Shown in pieces: positions 31,267 through 40,621 of a stretch of 64,000 nucleotides of DNA (the first letter of the stretch is position 1; each line of letters begins with the position of its first letter). Source of the DNA: Deltaproteobacteria bacterium CG11_big_fil_rev_8_21_14_0_20_47_16 (GTDB lineage: Bacteria; UBA10199; GCA-002796325; 1-14-0-20-47-16); contig PCXA01000018.1 of NCBI GenBank assembly GCA_002796325.1, positions 206,707 through 270,706 on the forward strand, written 5' to 3'. The translations under genes and the position numbers were made by a program. The notes beneath the pieces are model-generated. The model had not been told where the DNA came from and did not search any database. It saw nothing but the letters and a program-made list of their open reading frames with translations.

Positions 31267-32655
31267 TCAGTATTGGCCTGTGGCTGTGCCTCCGGTAACA
31301 GTAAAGTTGGCGTACTGGCAATTAGTGGTACCGGTGCCATCGCTCTTGAGCAGAAGACCAATTTTTTTGGAACTACCGTAGTTAACTGTTTTAGTGACAA
31401 TATCCGTAAATGCGCCCGATGAACCTACACGATAACTCACCGTAAGCGAGGTTCCAGATTGGGCAATTTTTAGGAAGAGTGTTCCTGCAAGTACAGACGA
31501 ATCACTACCTGCCCCTAGCGAAGCAGATAGATTGTCACTGCTTCCATCAACATATGCCGCATTAATAACGATGTTTCCTCCATCAGGCTCAACTAAGGCC
31601 ATAATTCCGGTTTGTTGTGATGATTCATCTTGAATCCAAAGGCCGCAAATGTCGTTAGATGAATTGATACCACTGAAAGTTGGAATTGATACAGTGACAG
31701 TGACATTGTCGTTCGCAAATGTTTTGTTTTCTTGAACAAATGAAAATCCAGATGTTGTGGATGTGCTCATATTCAATACATCACCAGCGATGGCGATCGT
31801 TGCGCCACTAGCATTCGCTGCTGTCCAACAGGAACTTAATGTACTCGAATTGCTGAAGTCATCAGAGGTAGAACAGCCTGTAGTATAATTATAACTGGTT
31901 GCAGCGAGTGCGTTGCCATTAGAGTCCTCGATCGTCTCGGCCAAGTTCAAAACACAGTTTGAAATCTGGGGCAACGCAGCTGTCGGTGTAATGGTGTAGA
32001 TTGTGTTGTCAGCTGTTGCAAGGGTAGGGCTTAGCGACGTACCGCTGGGACACTGAAATGTTGTTCCAGCAGTAACAGTGCTGTTGGACATGGCTGTTGA
32101 AAATGTTAATGTCAGTGGCGCTGTTGTGGCACCTGAAATGTCTGTGGTGCCTGATGTGGCAATGGTGCCACTGCTTCCCGTACTTAAAACGGTACCTGAT
32201 AGCGATGCTGTTGGCGTGGATGCAGAGGCTGTTGTGAATGTATAGCTTGCAGCTGTTACTGCTGTCGCAGAGGCGTTGGTTACCCCTGCACTGACTGATA
32301 ATGTGCATGCCGTGCCAGTTGGCATTGATGTAGATGGCGTGATGGTGAATGCCGTACTCGTGTCACCAGATGTAACGCCGGCAATCGTAACTGTCTGTGC
32401 CGAGCTACAAGTCAATGTGATGTTACTGGTAGATGCTGTGCTGGATAGCATTGCTTCAGAGAAGGTAAGTGTGAATGCAGAATCAATAGCAATGCCTGTG
32501 GTGCCGCTTGTATTGATTGTAGTACCACCAGTGGTGGCGAGTGAGGATACCGTGGGGCCTGAAGATGGCGATGTTGTACTAGTGCTACTGCCGCAGTGGA
32601 CAAGCAGAAGGACCACTCCCGCCGAAAGCAAAATTTGCTGTATCCGCGTATGCAC
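31267..32655 (-). CDS. Ig-like repeat lipoprotein (family A, copy 1)
   Basis: A predicted lipoprotein of 462 residues. I start at the GTG 32655, 4 nt after GGAGG, which puts the lipobox LLLVHC at the end of a normal signal. The mature N-terminal half has two Thr/Ser-rich bacterial Ig-like domains of the 'SFTLTFSEAM' type. The C-terminal about 190 residues (from GCSTSDDFSN, ending NCQYANFTV) look like a jelly-roll or LamG/DUF1349-like domain. That last domain is shared with the gene at 34713. The low-complexity Thr/Ser content suggests a surface protein. Confidence 0.8.
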   Translation of the reverse strand: MHTRIQQILLSAGVVLLLVHCGSSTSTTSPSSGPTVSSLATTGGTTINTSGTTGIAIDSAFTLTFSEAMLSSTASTSNITLTCSSAQTVTIAGVTSGDTSTAFTITPSTSMPTGTACTLSVSAGVTNASATAVTAASYTFTTASASTPTASLSGTVLSTGSSGTIATSGTTDISGATTAPLTLTFSTAMSNSTVTAGTTFQCPSGTSLSPTLATADNTIYTITPTAALPQISNCVLNLAETIEDSNGNALAATSYNYTTGCSTSDDFSNSSTLSSCWTAANASGATIAIAGDVLNMSTSTTSGFSFVQENKTFANDNVTVTVSIPTFSGINSSNDICGLWIQDESSQQTGIMALVEPDGGNIVINAAYVDGSSDNLSASLGAGSDSSVLAGTLFLKIAQSGTSLTVSYRVGSSGAFTDIVTKTVNYGSSKKIGLLLKSDGTGTTNCQYANFTVTGGTATGQY

Positions 32656-32829
32656 ACAACCTCCAGTTGTTGGCCTCAACGTACTGACTAAGAGCAACTC
32701 TTGTGCCAAATGTTTGGACAGTTTTGTTTTGGAAAACATATATATATCAATGTGTTGTTCTTGCTTCTGGGTTTTCAAATTGAGAAGCGGGGGTTTAAAA
32801 TACCTGTATATGGGTGAATAACGTCAAAC

Positions 32830-34395
32830 TCACGGTACTGATATGTAATAGACGCCTGCAGCTGTGGGATGATTCATGGAGCCCACTCCACCTAAGTCTT
32901 TAGTGAGAGTTAGGCGATAAACAGTACCTGGTGTGAGGTGGTGGGTTAGCGTAAGGCGTGTATAGTCATGGCTCCAATTTTCAACGGAAAAATCATCGTC
33001 GCCGATGAGGTTGTTGCCATAGTTAACCGGAATGTTTCCTTCGTAAGGTTCCAGAATGATGTTACCCGAATTAAATGATGCAAGATAAGGTTCATAAGAA
33101 AGAGACAGTAAAATTGTGGGCGTTAATGTGACTGATGTCGGGTTTGAAGCGTCTGTTGATAAAAGCTCACCATTAATGGTGGCTACTACTGCAAATTCAC
33201 CATCTACCTTGGCATGACAATCAACTTGATTGTTATCGAGTGCAAAGCCAGAACATACGCTATTGGCAATTTCCACGGGTGGTGCAGTGGTGATATCGTC
33301 CAATAATGCACAATTAACACTTTCATCTGCGGAGAAACTGATCGGTGCAACATCTTGTACAGCCATGGGTGAATTTTGTTCGACGATTGCAAGATATGGG
33401 TTGCAGTCTCTGGGATCGCTGCTTTTATTGCCATTGGCATCCCAGCATTCTGTTTGATCTGTGTGTCCATAAATCAAATGCCCTGCGCCATTGAGAATTT
33501 GATACTGAGAAGGATCCAATATAATGGGTCCAGCGTAATCGATTCCAAAAGCAGAAAAGATACGTTCTTGAACAACCTCAGTTTCACCTGCTCTTTTATA
33601 AAATGCGGATAGCGTTGCGTTTGTCTGCTCTTGGATCATTTCCCCTTTACGCGTGCGAATTGTACTGTTGTCATCGGTGGGATCGTAGTGTTCGCTATCA
33701 ATAACCTTTGATGTGTATTGAGCACTATCATTTAATGAACCTGTTGCATTGATAATATGCCGATTCCCATTTTCCAAATTTTTTGATGTAATGATCGCGG
33801 TATCGCCTGTGATGGTTTGAGAACTGTAGAGGGTTTGTACTCCTGCTTCACAAGCATATAAATTAAATTTTGATAGGTTGCCAGAATCATCCTTCACAAG
33901 GCGAAATCGAAAGATCACATCAGACATTCCATGTCCAACATCTACCTTGATAGAAGCATTGTGGTAGTTACCATCATACATGTTGACGCCAGCATTGGTG
34001 AGTGATGGGGCCACATAGTTTTTGAGAAGACATAATTCCAAGTCCGTTTGCGCACCATCGCTCATCATGCCCCAAAAAAAATTACGTGTTTCGCAGGCAT
34101 TCAAACTGTTGCCAAACTTGCTGGTGAGTCCCATGCCTTTAGCAACACTCTGATTTGCAGCCTTCACTGATTTTGCCGATATGTTGGCGCCGCCATCCAT
34201 GACAACGGGCCCCGTAATATAGAGTAGGTCACCCACCGAATCGAGCGATGGAATTTCAACTGCAACTGGGATTCCCACGCCACCCGATGGTGCAGCATTG
34301 CCACCGGAGCCTGGTGGGCTACAGGAAATCAAGCTGATGCCCATTATGGCTGCGGTAAGGATGAACAGGAACGATCTTGTAATGTTAGACTTCAT
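32830..34395 (-). CDS. Large lipoprotein of unknown function (family B, copy 1)
   Basis: A predicted lipoprotein of 521 residues with lipobox SLISC after a signal starting MKSNITRSFLFILTAA (the start at 34395 is preferred to the track's 34440). Right after the lipid anchor it carries NAAPSGGVGIPVAVEIP, nearly the same as NNAAPSGGSSAPIAVEVP in the gene at 35985. The rest is probably beta-rich with several cysteines and no family I recognise. It is transcribed ahead of the Ig-like lipoprotein with a 174-bp gap. Confidence 0.78.
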   Translation of the reverse strand: MKSNITRSFLFILTAAIMGISLISCSPPGSGGNAAPSGGVGIPVAVEIPSLDSVGDLLYITGPVVMDGGANISAKSVKAANQSVAKGMGLTSKFGNSLNACETRNFFWGMMSDGAQTDLELCLLKNYVAPSLTNAGVNMYDGNYHNASIKVDVGHGMSDVIFRFRLVKDDSGNLSKFNLYACEAGVQTLYSSQTITGDTAIITSKNLENGNRHIINATGSLNDSAQYTSKVIDSEHYDPTDDNSTIRTRKGEMIQEQTNATLSAFYKRAGETEVVQERIFSAFGIDYAGPIILDPSQYQILNGAGHLIYGHTDQTECWDANGNKSSDPRDCNPYLAIVEQNSPMAVQDVAPISFSADESVNCALLDDITTAPPVEIANSVCSGFALDNNQVDCHAKVDGEFAVVATINGELLSTDASNPTSVTLTPTILLSLSYEPYLASFNSGNIILEPYEGNIPVNYGNNLIGDDDFSVENWSHDYTRLTLTHHLTPGTVYRLTLTKDLGGVGSMNHPTAAGVYYISVP

Positions 34396-34712
34396 GCAGT
34401 TGCTTAGAGCAAAAATTGGGCCAAATATAATTTTGTCCAAATTTTGAATTACTTTTAAATATCAAGTAGTTGAAATTCCTAATATGAGAATGTTTCTTGT
34501 AGTTTTGAAAATGGTGAGTATGTTTTGTCAATTTAAATGGGTGCTTTGCTACCTGTAAAGTTTCTTCCAGCTGCGTTGGTTTTACATCACCTGGTGTGTA
34601 TCAATTCACCTCTTTTCGAGGATTGTATCAAAATGAGTTTTTTTAAGTATTTGTTAAATAAGGGGTTTATCCCTGTATTGTTTGGCATTGTTATTGCTCT
34701 TATACCTGACAT
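34396..34712. other. Divergent A+T-rich intergenic region of the lipoprotein island
   Basis: 317 bp between the two divergent lipoprotein pairs, clearly A+T-rich and probably holding both promoters. On the plus strand TTGTTT-N17-TATACC (34678-34706) would place the transcript start almost at the ATG of the next gene. A 71-residue ORF (34537-34752) overlaps the next gene and is not called. Confidence 0.45.
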
Positions 34713-35978
34713 ATGTGCCGTTCGCGTCTACATGCGGGTGTTACTATTGTGATCCTACTGCTGGAAATTTCGTGCGGCGGGACGGCGAACAACTCTACTG
34801 TCACAACTGTCAATTCAGACAATGGATCGGTTACATATGGGATTCCTGCAACAACATCAGTGGATGGTATTACGACAGATATGTGTGGAACAGTCGCATG
34901 TACGGAAGGGGCGACACCTGGTACCACGCCGACTGCTCCGTATAGTGGTTTCCCCTCAAACATTACAGCACCAACGGTGAGTTCAATTGTTGTTAACAGC
35001 ACATATACAATGAGTACGTCGGGTAACAACAGCTTTCCACTGCGTGGTAGTGGGAGCAGTTACGATAGTTTTGTCATTACATTCGATGAGGCCATGCTTA
35101 CGGACCAAGAGGCTGGGAGCAGTGGGGTTCCCGTGGATGCGGCTGATATTGACTTCTTGTGTACGGGTGATGATTCAACACAAAACCGCGTGAGTGGTGC
35201 CACTATTCAGTACAGCACCAGCACAACTTTGGCATTTTCATTACGTGCAACACTTCCGGCTGATACGGCTTGCACGCTTGTACTCAATGGTGCTGAAAAT
35301 GGTATTGGTGGTACGCAACGTATTCGTGATCAATATCATAACCCTCTGATTAAAACGACATACACAATTAATACAGGTTGTGGCGTGTCCGACGACTTCT
35401 CAAATGGATTAAGTTGCTGGACGGCGGTGAATACGGACAATGGTACATTCAGTGCCAGTAGCAGTGTCCTGACACTTTCAATTCCGGGTGCAGTTACATC
35501 AACGGCGGCTGGACAAAGCCCGACGGCCGCTGGTTTGTTAAAAACGGGCATTCGCAAATTAGCTGAAGCAGACTACATGCGCTTTGGCATCACAATTGAC
35601 TCTATTACAGGATTCTTAAATGACGGTGATGGTGTTGGGTTACGTGTGTCTGACCCCGATGGCAACTATATCGTGTTTATGGTGTCCAGTGATGCAGGTA
35701 CGAATAAATACCGTGCACTATATGGTACAACTTCTACTGACACAGACACATTCTATGCCTCAACATATACAGCTGGGGATGAGATGTATATCCAACTGAC
35801 AGCGACAACAGTATCCATCGTATTTGATGATGGTGCGGGTGGTGGTGGGACTGTGGCCAACATTAGTTTGGCGATGGATTTAACAGACTTGGATGTGCAG
35901 ATACTGGGTATGAAGAATGGATCTGGTACGGCAAGTACAGTGACCATGTCCAACTTCTATGGAACCTTTGCGGAGTAG
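34713..35978 (+). CDS. Ig-like repeat lipoprotein (family A, copy 2)
   Basis: A predicted lipoprotein of 421 residues with lipobox LEISC. A Ser/Thr/Gly-rich spacer leads to one Ig-like domain (SFVITFDEAMLTD, cysteines in FLCTGDD and ACTLVLNG). The C-terminal jelly-roll starts CGVSDDFSNGLSCWTAVN, closely resembling CSTSDDFSNSSTLSSCWTAAN of the gene at 31267. It ends MSNFYGTFAE. It is followed 6 bp later by the family B copy. Confidence 0.78.
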   Translation: MCRSRLHAGVTIVILLLEISCGGTANNSTVTTVNSDNGSVTYGIPATTSVDGITTDMCGTVACTEGATPGTTPTAPYSGFPSNITAPTVSSIVVNSTYTMSTSGNNSFPLRGSGSSYDSFVITFDEAMLTDQEAGSSGVPVDAADIDFLCTGDDSTQNRVSGATIQYSTSTTLAFSLRATLPADTACTLVLNGAENGIGGTQRIRDQYHNPLIKTTYTINTGCGVSDDFSNGLSCWTAVNTDNGTFSASSSVLTLSIPGAVTSTAAGQSPTAAGLLKTGIRKLAEADYMRFGITIDSITGFLNDGDGVGLRVSDPDGNYIVFMVSSDAGTNKYRALYGTTSTDTDTFYASTYTAGDEMYIQLTATTVSIVFDDGAGGGGTVANISLAMDLTDLDVQILGMKNGSGTASTVTMSNFYGTFAE

Positions 35979-35984
35979 ACGGCT

Positions 35985-37127
35985 ATGATGAAACAGGTAA
36001 GACATTTCTTGAGGAAGTCATGGCACGTAGGCCTGCTAGGGTTGGTCTTAGCTGTTAGTGGTGCATCGTGTGCTATTACTAACAATGCAGCGCCATCGGG
36101 CGGTAGTAGTGCACCAATCGCAGTAGAAGTGCCGATGATTGTGCCAGCATCTATTGGTGTGGGTGGCGGTCTGGTAGGATCAGCAAATATTTCATCACCA
36201 CTGGGTAAGTCGATTATGGCGGCGATTGCGCCAGGTACCTATTTGAGCGTTAATGAAGAAGTGGATACGACGACTACCATTCTAAATAATTTTGTGGATG
36301 ATGCTCTGGCGTCTGTGTTTTTGGATAATGGTACACCAGTTGAATTAACATCAAGCATCAGTAAGCACTCTGCAACAGTGACACTAAGTAGTGGTGTGAT
36401 ATTATACATCGACTATAAGGCGTTTGAGTTTACTGCATTTACGACGACGGATCCTGTTGGCATTAATCCTGGTTCACAAACCTGCTCTGGCAATAATGCG
36501 GATCCAGCTACGACAGGAAAAGCCATTTGCATGCGTGTTTGGAAGTTATCCCCTGGGCAAGTCGTTACGGAATCAACGGATTTACGGTATATGGAAGCTT
36601 TGTTCACCGTGAAACCAACAGCTACAAATGATGGTGCTGGGTCGTTCCATATTGTTGCACCAATTCAAAACAGTGAGCCGTTCCAAGGTGGCTACTCATA
36701 TAATCGCAGCGGTGATAACCGTGAAGTGTTCGCAAATGTTAACATTCTTGATCCTGTATTGGAATTTGAGGCATACGGCGATCGATTGTATGTTAGTGAC
36801 GAAGTTGATTCAGGGGATGTGCTGCACTATTTAAATAAGGCAGGTTTCCAAAGTAATGCAGCGAGCTTGTTGACAGCATATTTTTATGACACTGGATCCT
36901 ACATCCGAGAAAATATTAAATTCACCAATACCAGGGGTACAGAGGAAATCGTGGTGCGCAATGCTTGTGTGAATCGCACGACAGGTGTGCAAGACGTGAG
37001 TGGCACCAGTTGTACCGGGATTGCTGCAATTACGGATAGCTTCTTTGAGCCCGCGGTGCCAACAGATTACACATTCCAGGCTGACTTCTACCTACAACCA
37101 CCGAACGGAATTGACCCAACGAACTAA
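35985..37127 (+). CDS. Lipoprotein of unknown function (family B, copy 2)
   Basis: A predicted lipoprotein of 380 residues with lipobox SGASC after a signal rich in Leu and Val. The post-anchor segment NNAAPSGGSSAPIAVEVP matches that of the divergent gene at 34395-32830. The mature part is beta-rich with paired cysteines (SQTCSGNN, AICMRVW, NACVN, TSCTG). ATG at 35985 or 35988 can start it. It is probably cotranscribed with the preceding Ig-like lipoprotein. Confidence 0.75.
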   Translation: MMKQVRHFLRKSWHVGLLGLVLAVSGASCAITNNAAPSGGSSAPIAVEVPMIVPASIGVGGGLVGSANISSPLGKSIMAAIAPGTYLSVNEEVDTTTTILNNFVDDALASVFLDNGTPVELTSSISKHSATVTLSSGVILYIDYKAFEFTAFTTTDPVGINPGSQTCSGNNADPATTGKAICMRVWKLSPGQVVTESTDLRYMEALFTVKPTATNDGAGSFHIVAPIQNSEPFQGGYSYNRSGDNREVFANVNILDPVLEFEAYGDRLYVSDEVDSGDVLHYLNKAGFQSNAASLLTAYFYDTGSYIRENIKFTNTRGTEEIVVRNACVNRTTGVQDVSGTSCTGIAAITDSFFEPAVPTDYTFQADFYLQPPNGIDPTN

Positions 37128-37129
37128 GT

Positions 37130-37825
37130 TTACCGCCGGCGTCCGAAGAGTCGCAGTAAGCTCAGGAACAAGTTGATGAAGTTCAGGTACAGGGCCAGCG
37201 CCATCATGAGCGATGCCTTGCGCGATTCATCTGAATCCGAAGCAAAGAATTTACCCATCTCTTTGGCGCGTTGCGTGTCATAGGCGGTGAGTAATGTGAA
37301 GACGATCACGCCAATGAAACCAATCATCCAACCCATCGAATCACTGTGGGTAAACATATTCACGACACTCGCAATCACAACTCCAAAAAGTCCCATAATC
37401 GCAAAGCTGCCCACTTGGGTGAGGTCGCGCTTGGTAACTGCACCATAAATACTCATGGAGACATACATGCCTGCGGTAATTGCAAATGTGCCGGCAATGG
37501 ATGCCGATGTGTACGCCAGAAAAATAACGGAGAGGGTGACGCCGTTCATGGCGGCATAGGTGACGAAAAGTAGTGAGGCCACAGTGCTCGTAATTTTATT
37601 CAGCAAAAAGGAAAACCCAAGAACCATTGCCAGTTCAGCGATCATGAGTCCCATGAACACACCGGGTGTTTTGAACACGAATTCCATGACAGCGGGTGTC
37701 GTGACCACAAAAAATGAAACGACCGCTGTGAGTCCCAATCCAAATCCCATCCAGCCATACATGCGGCTCAAAAATTGATTGGTGGTGGCTGAAGCCGTAA
37801 TAGGTCGTGCGTTGAGTTCTTGCAT
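37130..37825 (-). CDS. Bax inhibitor-1/YccA family membrane protein
   Basis: A 231-residue protein with seven likely membrane helices. Family features are YGWMGFGLGLTA near the start, AYDTQRAKEM and ALALYLNFINLFLSLLRLFGRR at the end. The start is the ATG 37825 after AAGGAG, not 37987 in the track. These proteins are linked to membrane stress or ion leak, but the role here is not known. It lies 10 bp after the metallo-hydrolase gene on the same strand. Confidence 0.93.
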   Translation of the reverse strand: MQELNARPITASATTNQFLSRMYGWMGFGLGLTAVVSFFVVTTPAVMEFVFKTPGVFMGLMIAELAMVLGFSFLLNKITSTVASLLFVTYAAMNGVTLSVIFLAYTSASIAGTFAITAGMYVSMSIYGAVTKRDLTQVGSFAIMGLFGVVIASVVNMFTHSDSMGWMIGFIGVIVFTLLTAYDTQRAKEMGKFFASDSDESRKASLMMALALYLNFINLFLSLLRLFGRRR

Positions 37826-37835
37826 GCAGATCTCC

Positions 37836-38618
37836 TTATATCGTTTGTGTCCAATTGTTGTTGGGTGGCACCACAACACAACGGTCGCCCATGTTGTGCA
37901 TAAGCATGGCACCTTTAAATGTTTCGACATCACCCTCGCCCGGGTGACGGTTCCAGCCAAAACTTCCCCAGTGATTGGGAATGACAAATTCAGGGTTCAA
38001 TTCTTGTGCGGCCTCTGCGGCTTGTTTGGGGGACAAGTGCGCCATATGATTCCAGGGCACAGAGACCATTGTGCCCACTGGTAGAAGTGCCACATTGATC
38101 TTCATGGTATTGCCAATTTCTTTAAAATGGGTACCCGCGCGGGTATCGCCAGCAAAGTAGACGGACTTGTTATTATACCGGATGACCCAGCCACAGACTT
38201 TTCGAAAGCGCCACGGTAGTATTTTGCCGCCATTGTGGCGTGCCGGAACTGCTGTGATCGTAAGTCCTGATGGTAGAGCGAAATGGGTCCACCAATTGAG
38301 TGCAATGATCGGATTTTGGATAGTTGCCCGCAGTGCCATTGCCATGCCTTCTGGTACAAAGACAGGCACAGAACCAGGAATGAATTTGAAGCTGTCGATA
38401 TTAAGGTGATCAGGGTGAGCATGGCTGATGACAACCGCATCCAGCGTTGGAAGCTGGCCAGGATCCGGCATCTCACTTTGTCGCTTCCACAGCAGGCATC
38501 GGCTGCCAAAGTGGGGATCCGTCAAAACATAATGCCCACCCAAACCAATGAGTTGAGTGCTATGCCCAAAGTTTTGGACGGAAACTGAAATTTGCGATTG
38601 CTCTTGTGGCTCGGTCAT
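37836..38618 (-). CDS. Metallo-beta-lactamase-fold hydrolase (UlaG/NAPE-PLD-like)
   Basis: A 260-residue cytoplasmic hydrolase. The metal site SHAHPDHL (HxHxDH), YFAGDTRAG and PNHWGSFGWNRH agree with the branch that includes UlaG and NAPE-phospholipase D-like enzymes. The substrate is unknown. The start is taken at ATG 38618, and a TTG at 38627 is possible. Its 5' end faces alr with only 17 bp between the start codons. Confidence 0.88.
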   Translation of the reverse strand: MTEPQEQSQISVSVQNFGHSTQLIGLGGHYVLTDPHFGSRCLLWKRQSEMPDPGQLPTLDAVVISHAHPDHLNIDSFKFIPGSVPVFVPEGMAMALRATIQNPIIALNWWTHFALPSGLTITAVPARHNGGKILPWRFRKVCGWVIRYNNKSVYFAGDTRAGTHFKEIGNTMKINVALLPVGTMVSVPWNHMAHLSPKQAAEAAQELNPEFVIPNHWGSFGWNRHPGEGDVETFKGAMLMHNMGDRCVVVPPNNNWTQTI

Positions 38619-38635
38619 TTTATGCAACGCCCCTC

Positions 38636-39802
38636 ATGTCACCCATATCCGAATCGCCGACAACTTCCACAGAAATTTTTCGTCCCACAATTGCAACGGT
38701 GGAGCGCGCTGCATTACTGCATAATTTAAATGTGATTCAAAGGGAATTGCCCAAGGGCGCAGAAATTTTAGCCATGGTGAAGGCCGATGCCTATGGTCAC
38801 GGCGCAGTTCACGTGGCGCAATGGTTATCCGATGCAGGTGTGACGGCATTTGGTGTCGCAACCATTGAAGAGGGTGTGGCACTTGTGATGGCGGGAATCA
38901 AAAAGCCAATTGTTGTAATGGGGGGCTTGCAGGGGGCATCTGACAGGGCGGCCAAGGCGTGTATTCAATTTGGCCTTATTCCGGTTATCCATTCAACACA
39001 AGCCATTGAGTGTTTGGCAAAAGTGGCAGGCCCACAATCTGTTACGGCCCACTTAAAGATCGATACCGGCATGGGTCGTTTGGGAATTCGACCAGAGTCA
39101 TTGTCCGCGTTGCTACGTGTTTGGAAGCAGCACGCGAACCTTAAGTTGGGCGGTGTTATGACGCACTTCGCCAATGCGGGGGACCCGAAAGTCTTGACCG
39201 AACAGTTGCATGTCTGGAACAAATGTGTGAGAGAGGTCCGCTCTGAGCTGGGGACAATTCCATGTATTCATGTGGCCAATAGTGCTGCCATTTTACGGCA
39301 TGTTGTGCCGGAAATTGAAGCCGGCGAAACCATCTTGGTGCGGCCTGGAATCGCGCTGTACGGCAGCTCCAGCTATTCAGACGATTTAAAAACGCACCCA
39401 TTGCAAGTGGTTATGTCGGTGAAAAGCCGCATTGTGCTCGTGAAGCATGTGCCCAAAGGAACTCCCATCAGTTATATGGGGGCGTATCAGTTGCCAGAAG
39501 AGGGGCGCGTTGCGGTGGTGCCGATTGGATATGCCGATGGATATCCGTGGGCCGCTCAGGGAAATGCTCAAGTATTGGTTAAGGGGTGTCGCGTTAAAGT
39601 GGCTGGCCGCATCACAATGGATATGTTGATGCTGGATGTATCCGACTATCCCGATGTACAGGTGGGGGATGAGGTTACGTTAATTGGTAGCCAAGGCACT
39701 GAAACCATCACCTCAGACGATGTTGCAGGGTGGGCAAGTACAATCTCTTATGAAATTATGTGTCACGTGGGGCCTCGGGTGCCGCGTGTCTATGTGGAGT
39801 AG
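38636..39802 (+). CDS. alr: Alanine racemase
   Basis: A PLP enzyme making D-alanine for peptidoglycan. The PLP lysine is K49 in MVKADAYGHG, and the second catalytic base, Tyr, lies in ISYMGAYQLP. GRITMDMLMLDVS is another family block. The start at 38636 leaves 388 residues. A GTG at 38606 would overlap the divergent hydrolase gene. It is followed 3 bp later by mlaE. Confidence 0.95.
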   Translation: MSPISESPTTSTEIFRPTIATVERAALLHNLNVIQRELPKGAEILAMVKADAYGHGAVHVAQWLSDAGVTAFGVATIEEGVALVMAGIKKPIVVMGGLQGASDRAAKACIQFGLIPVIHSTQAIECLAKVAGPQSVTAHLKIDTGMGRLGIRPESLSALLRVWKQHANLKLGGVMTHFANAGDPKVLTEQLHVWNKCVREVRSELGTIPCIHVANSAAILRHVVPEIEAGETILVRPGIALYGSSSYSDDLKTHPLQVVMSVKSRIVLVKHVPKGTPISYMGAYQLPEEGRVAVVPIGYADGYPWAAQGNAQVLVKGCRVKVAGRITMDMLMLDVSDYPDVQVGDEVTLIGSQGTETITSDDVAGWASTISYEIMCHVGPRVPRVYVE

Positions 39803-39805
39803 TTG

Positions 39806-40621
39806 ATGAATCGGATGTTGGGCGGAATCGAATATGTTGCGGATTATGCGGGCGGTATGGCGATTAATGCCTGTCGTGGTTTGGGCAATTGGTCGTTATT
39901 TGTTTGGGAAGCCATGCGCTGGCTTACCCACGCCCCATACCGCATGCGTCTCTATTTCCAACAGATGGAATTTATCGGTGTGCGTTCGGTTCCGATCATT
40001 GCATTGACTGGGCTTTTTGTAGGTGCTGTCTTTGGGCTGCAAACGGGTAAAGCCTTTGCCCTGTTCAATGCCGAAACTTTGGTGGGGGCCACGATTGGGT
40101 TGTCACTCGCGCGCGAAATTGGTCCGGTGTTTACCGCACTCATGGTGACTGCGCGTGCCTGCTCAGCAATGGCCGCAGAGCTCGGTACCATGCGTGTTAC
40201 TGAGCAAATCGATGCACTGGAAACCATGGCGGTGGACCCCATTCACTATTTGGTTGTGCCACGTGTTGTAGCGGCCACACTCATGACGCCACTGCTCACC
40301 GGCATTTTTATTTTTATCGGTGTGTTTGGCGGTTACTTGGTGGGTGTTCAATTGCTGAATATTGATGAAGGCTCCTTTTTAAACAAGTTATATTATTACG
40401 TCGATGTGAATGACTTGATTGGTGGTTTAGTGAAGTCGGCGTTCTTCGGGTTCGCGATATCACTCATTAGTTGTTACCAAGGCTTCAATACTCGCAACGG
40501 TGCCGAGGGTGTAGGTCGCGCTACTACGCAAGCCGTGGTGATTTCGAGTGTTACGATTTTGATTTTGGATTACTTCCTGACGTCTTGGATTTTACACGTC
40601 TTTAAGAGCACGATCATATGA
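39806..40621 (+). CDS. mlaE: MlaE-type ABC transporter permease
   Basis: Inner-membrane permease of the Mla/MCE phospholipid transporter. Its 271 residues show the family features GLFVGAVFGLQTGKAF, LAREIGPVFTALMVTARACSAMAAELGTMRVTEQIDALETMA and about five helices. ATG 39806 is chosen over the TTG at 39803. It overlaps mlaF by 4 bp. mlaA, mlaB and mlaC homologues are not present here. Confidence 0.95.
   Translation: MNRMLGGIEYVADYAGGMAINACRGLGNWSLFVWEAMRWLTHAPYRMRLYFQQMEFIGVRSVPIIALTGLFVGAVFGLQTGKAFALFNAETLVGATIGLSLAREIGPVFTALMVTARACSAMAAELGTMRVTEQIDALETMAVDPIHYLVVPRVVAATLMTPLLTGIFIFIGVFGGYLVGVQLLNIDEGSFLNKLYYYVDVNDLIGGLVKSAFFGFAISLISCYQGFNTRNGAEGVGRATTQAVVISSVTILILDYFLTSWILHVFKSTII

Noticed and set aside
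34537-34752. 71-residue hydrophobic ORF before the plus-strand lipoprotein
   Set aside because: It overlaps the lipoprotein start in another frame and lacks a convincing ribosome-binding site. The hydrophobicity follows from the A+T-rich promoter region.
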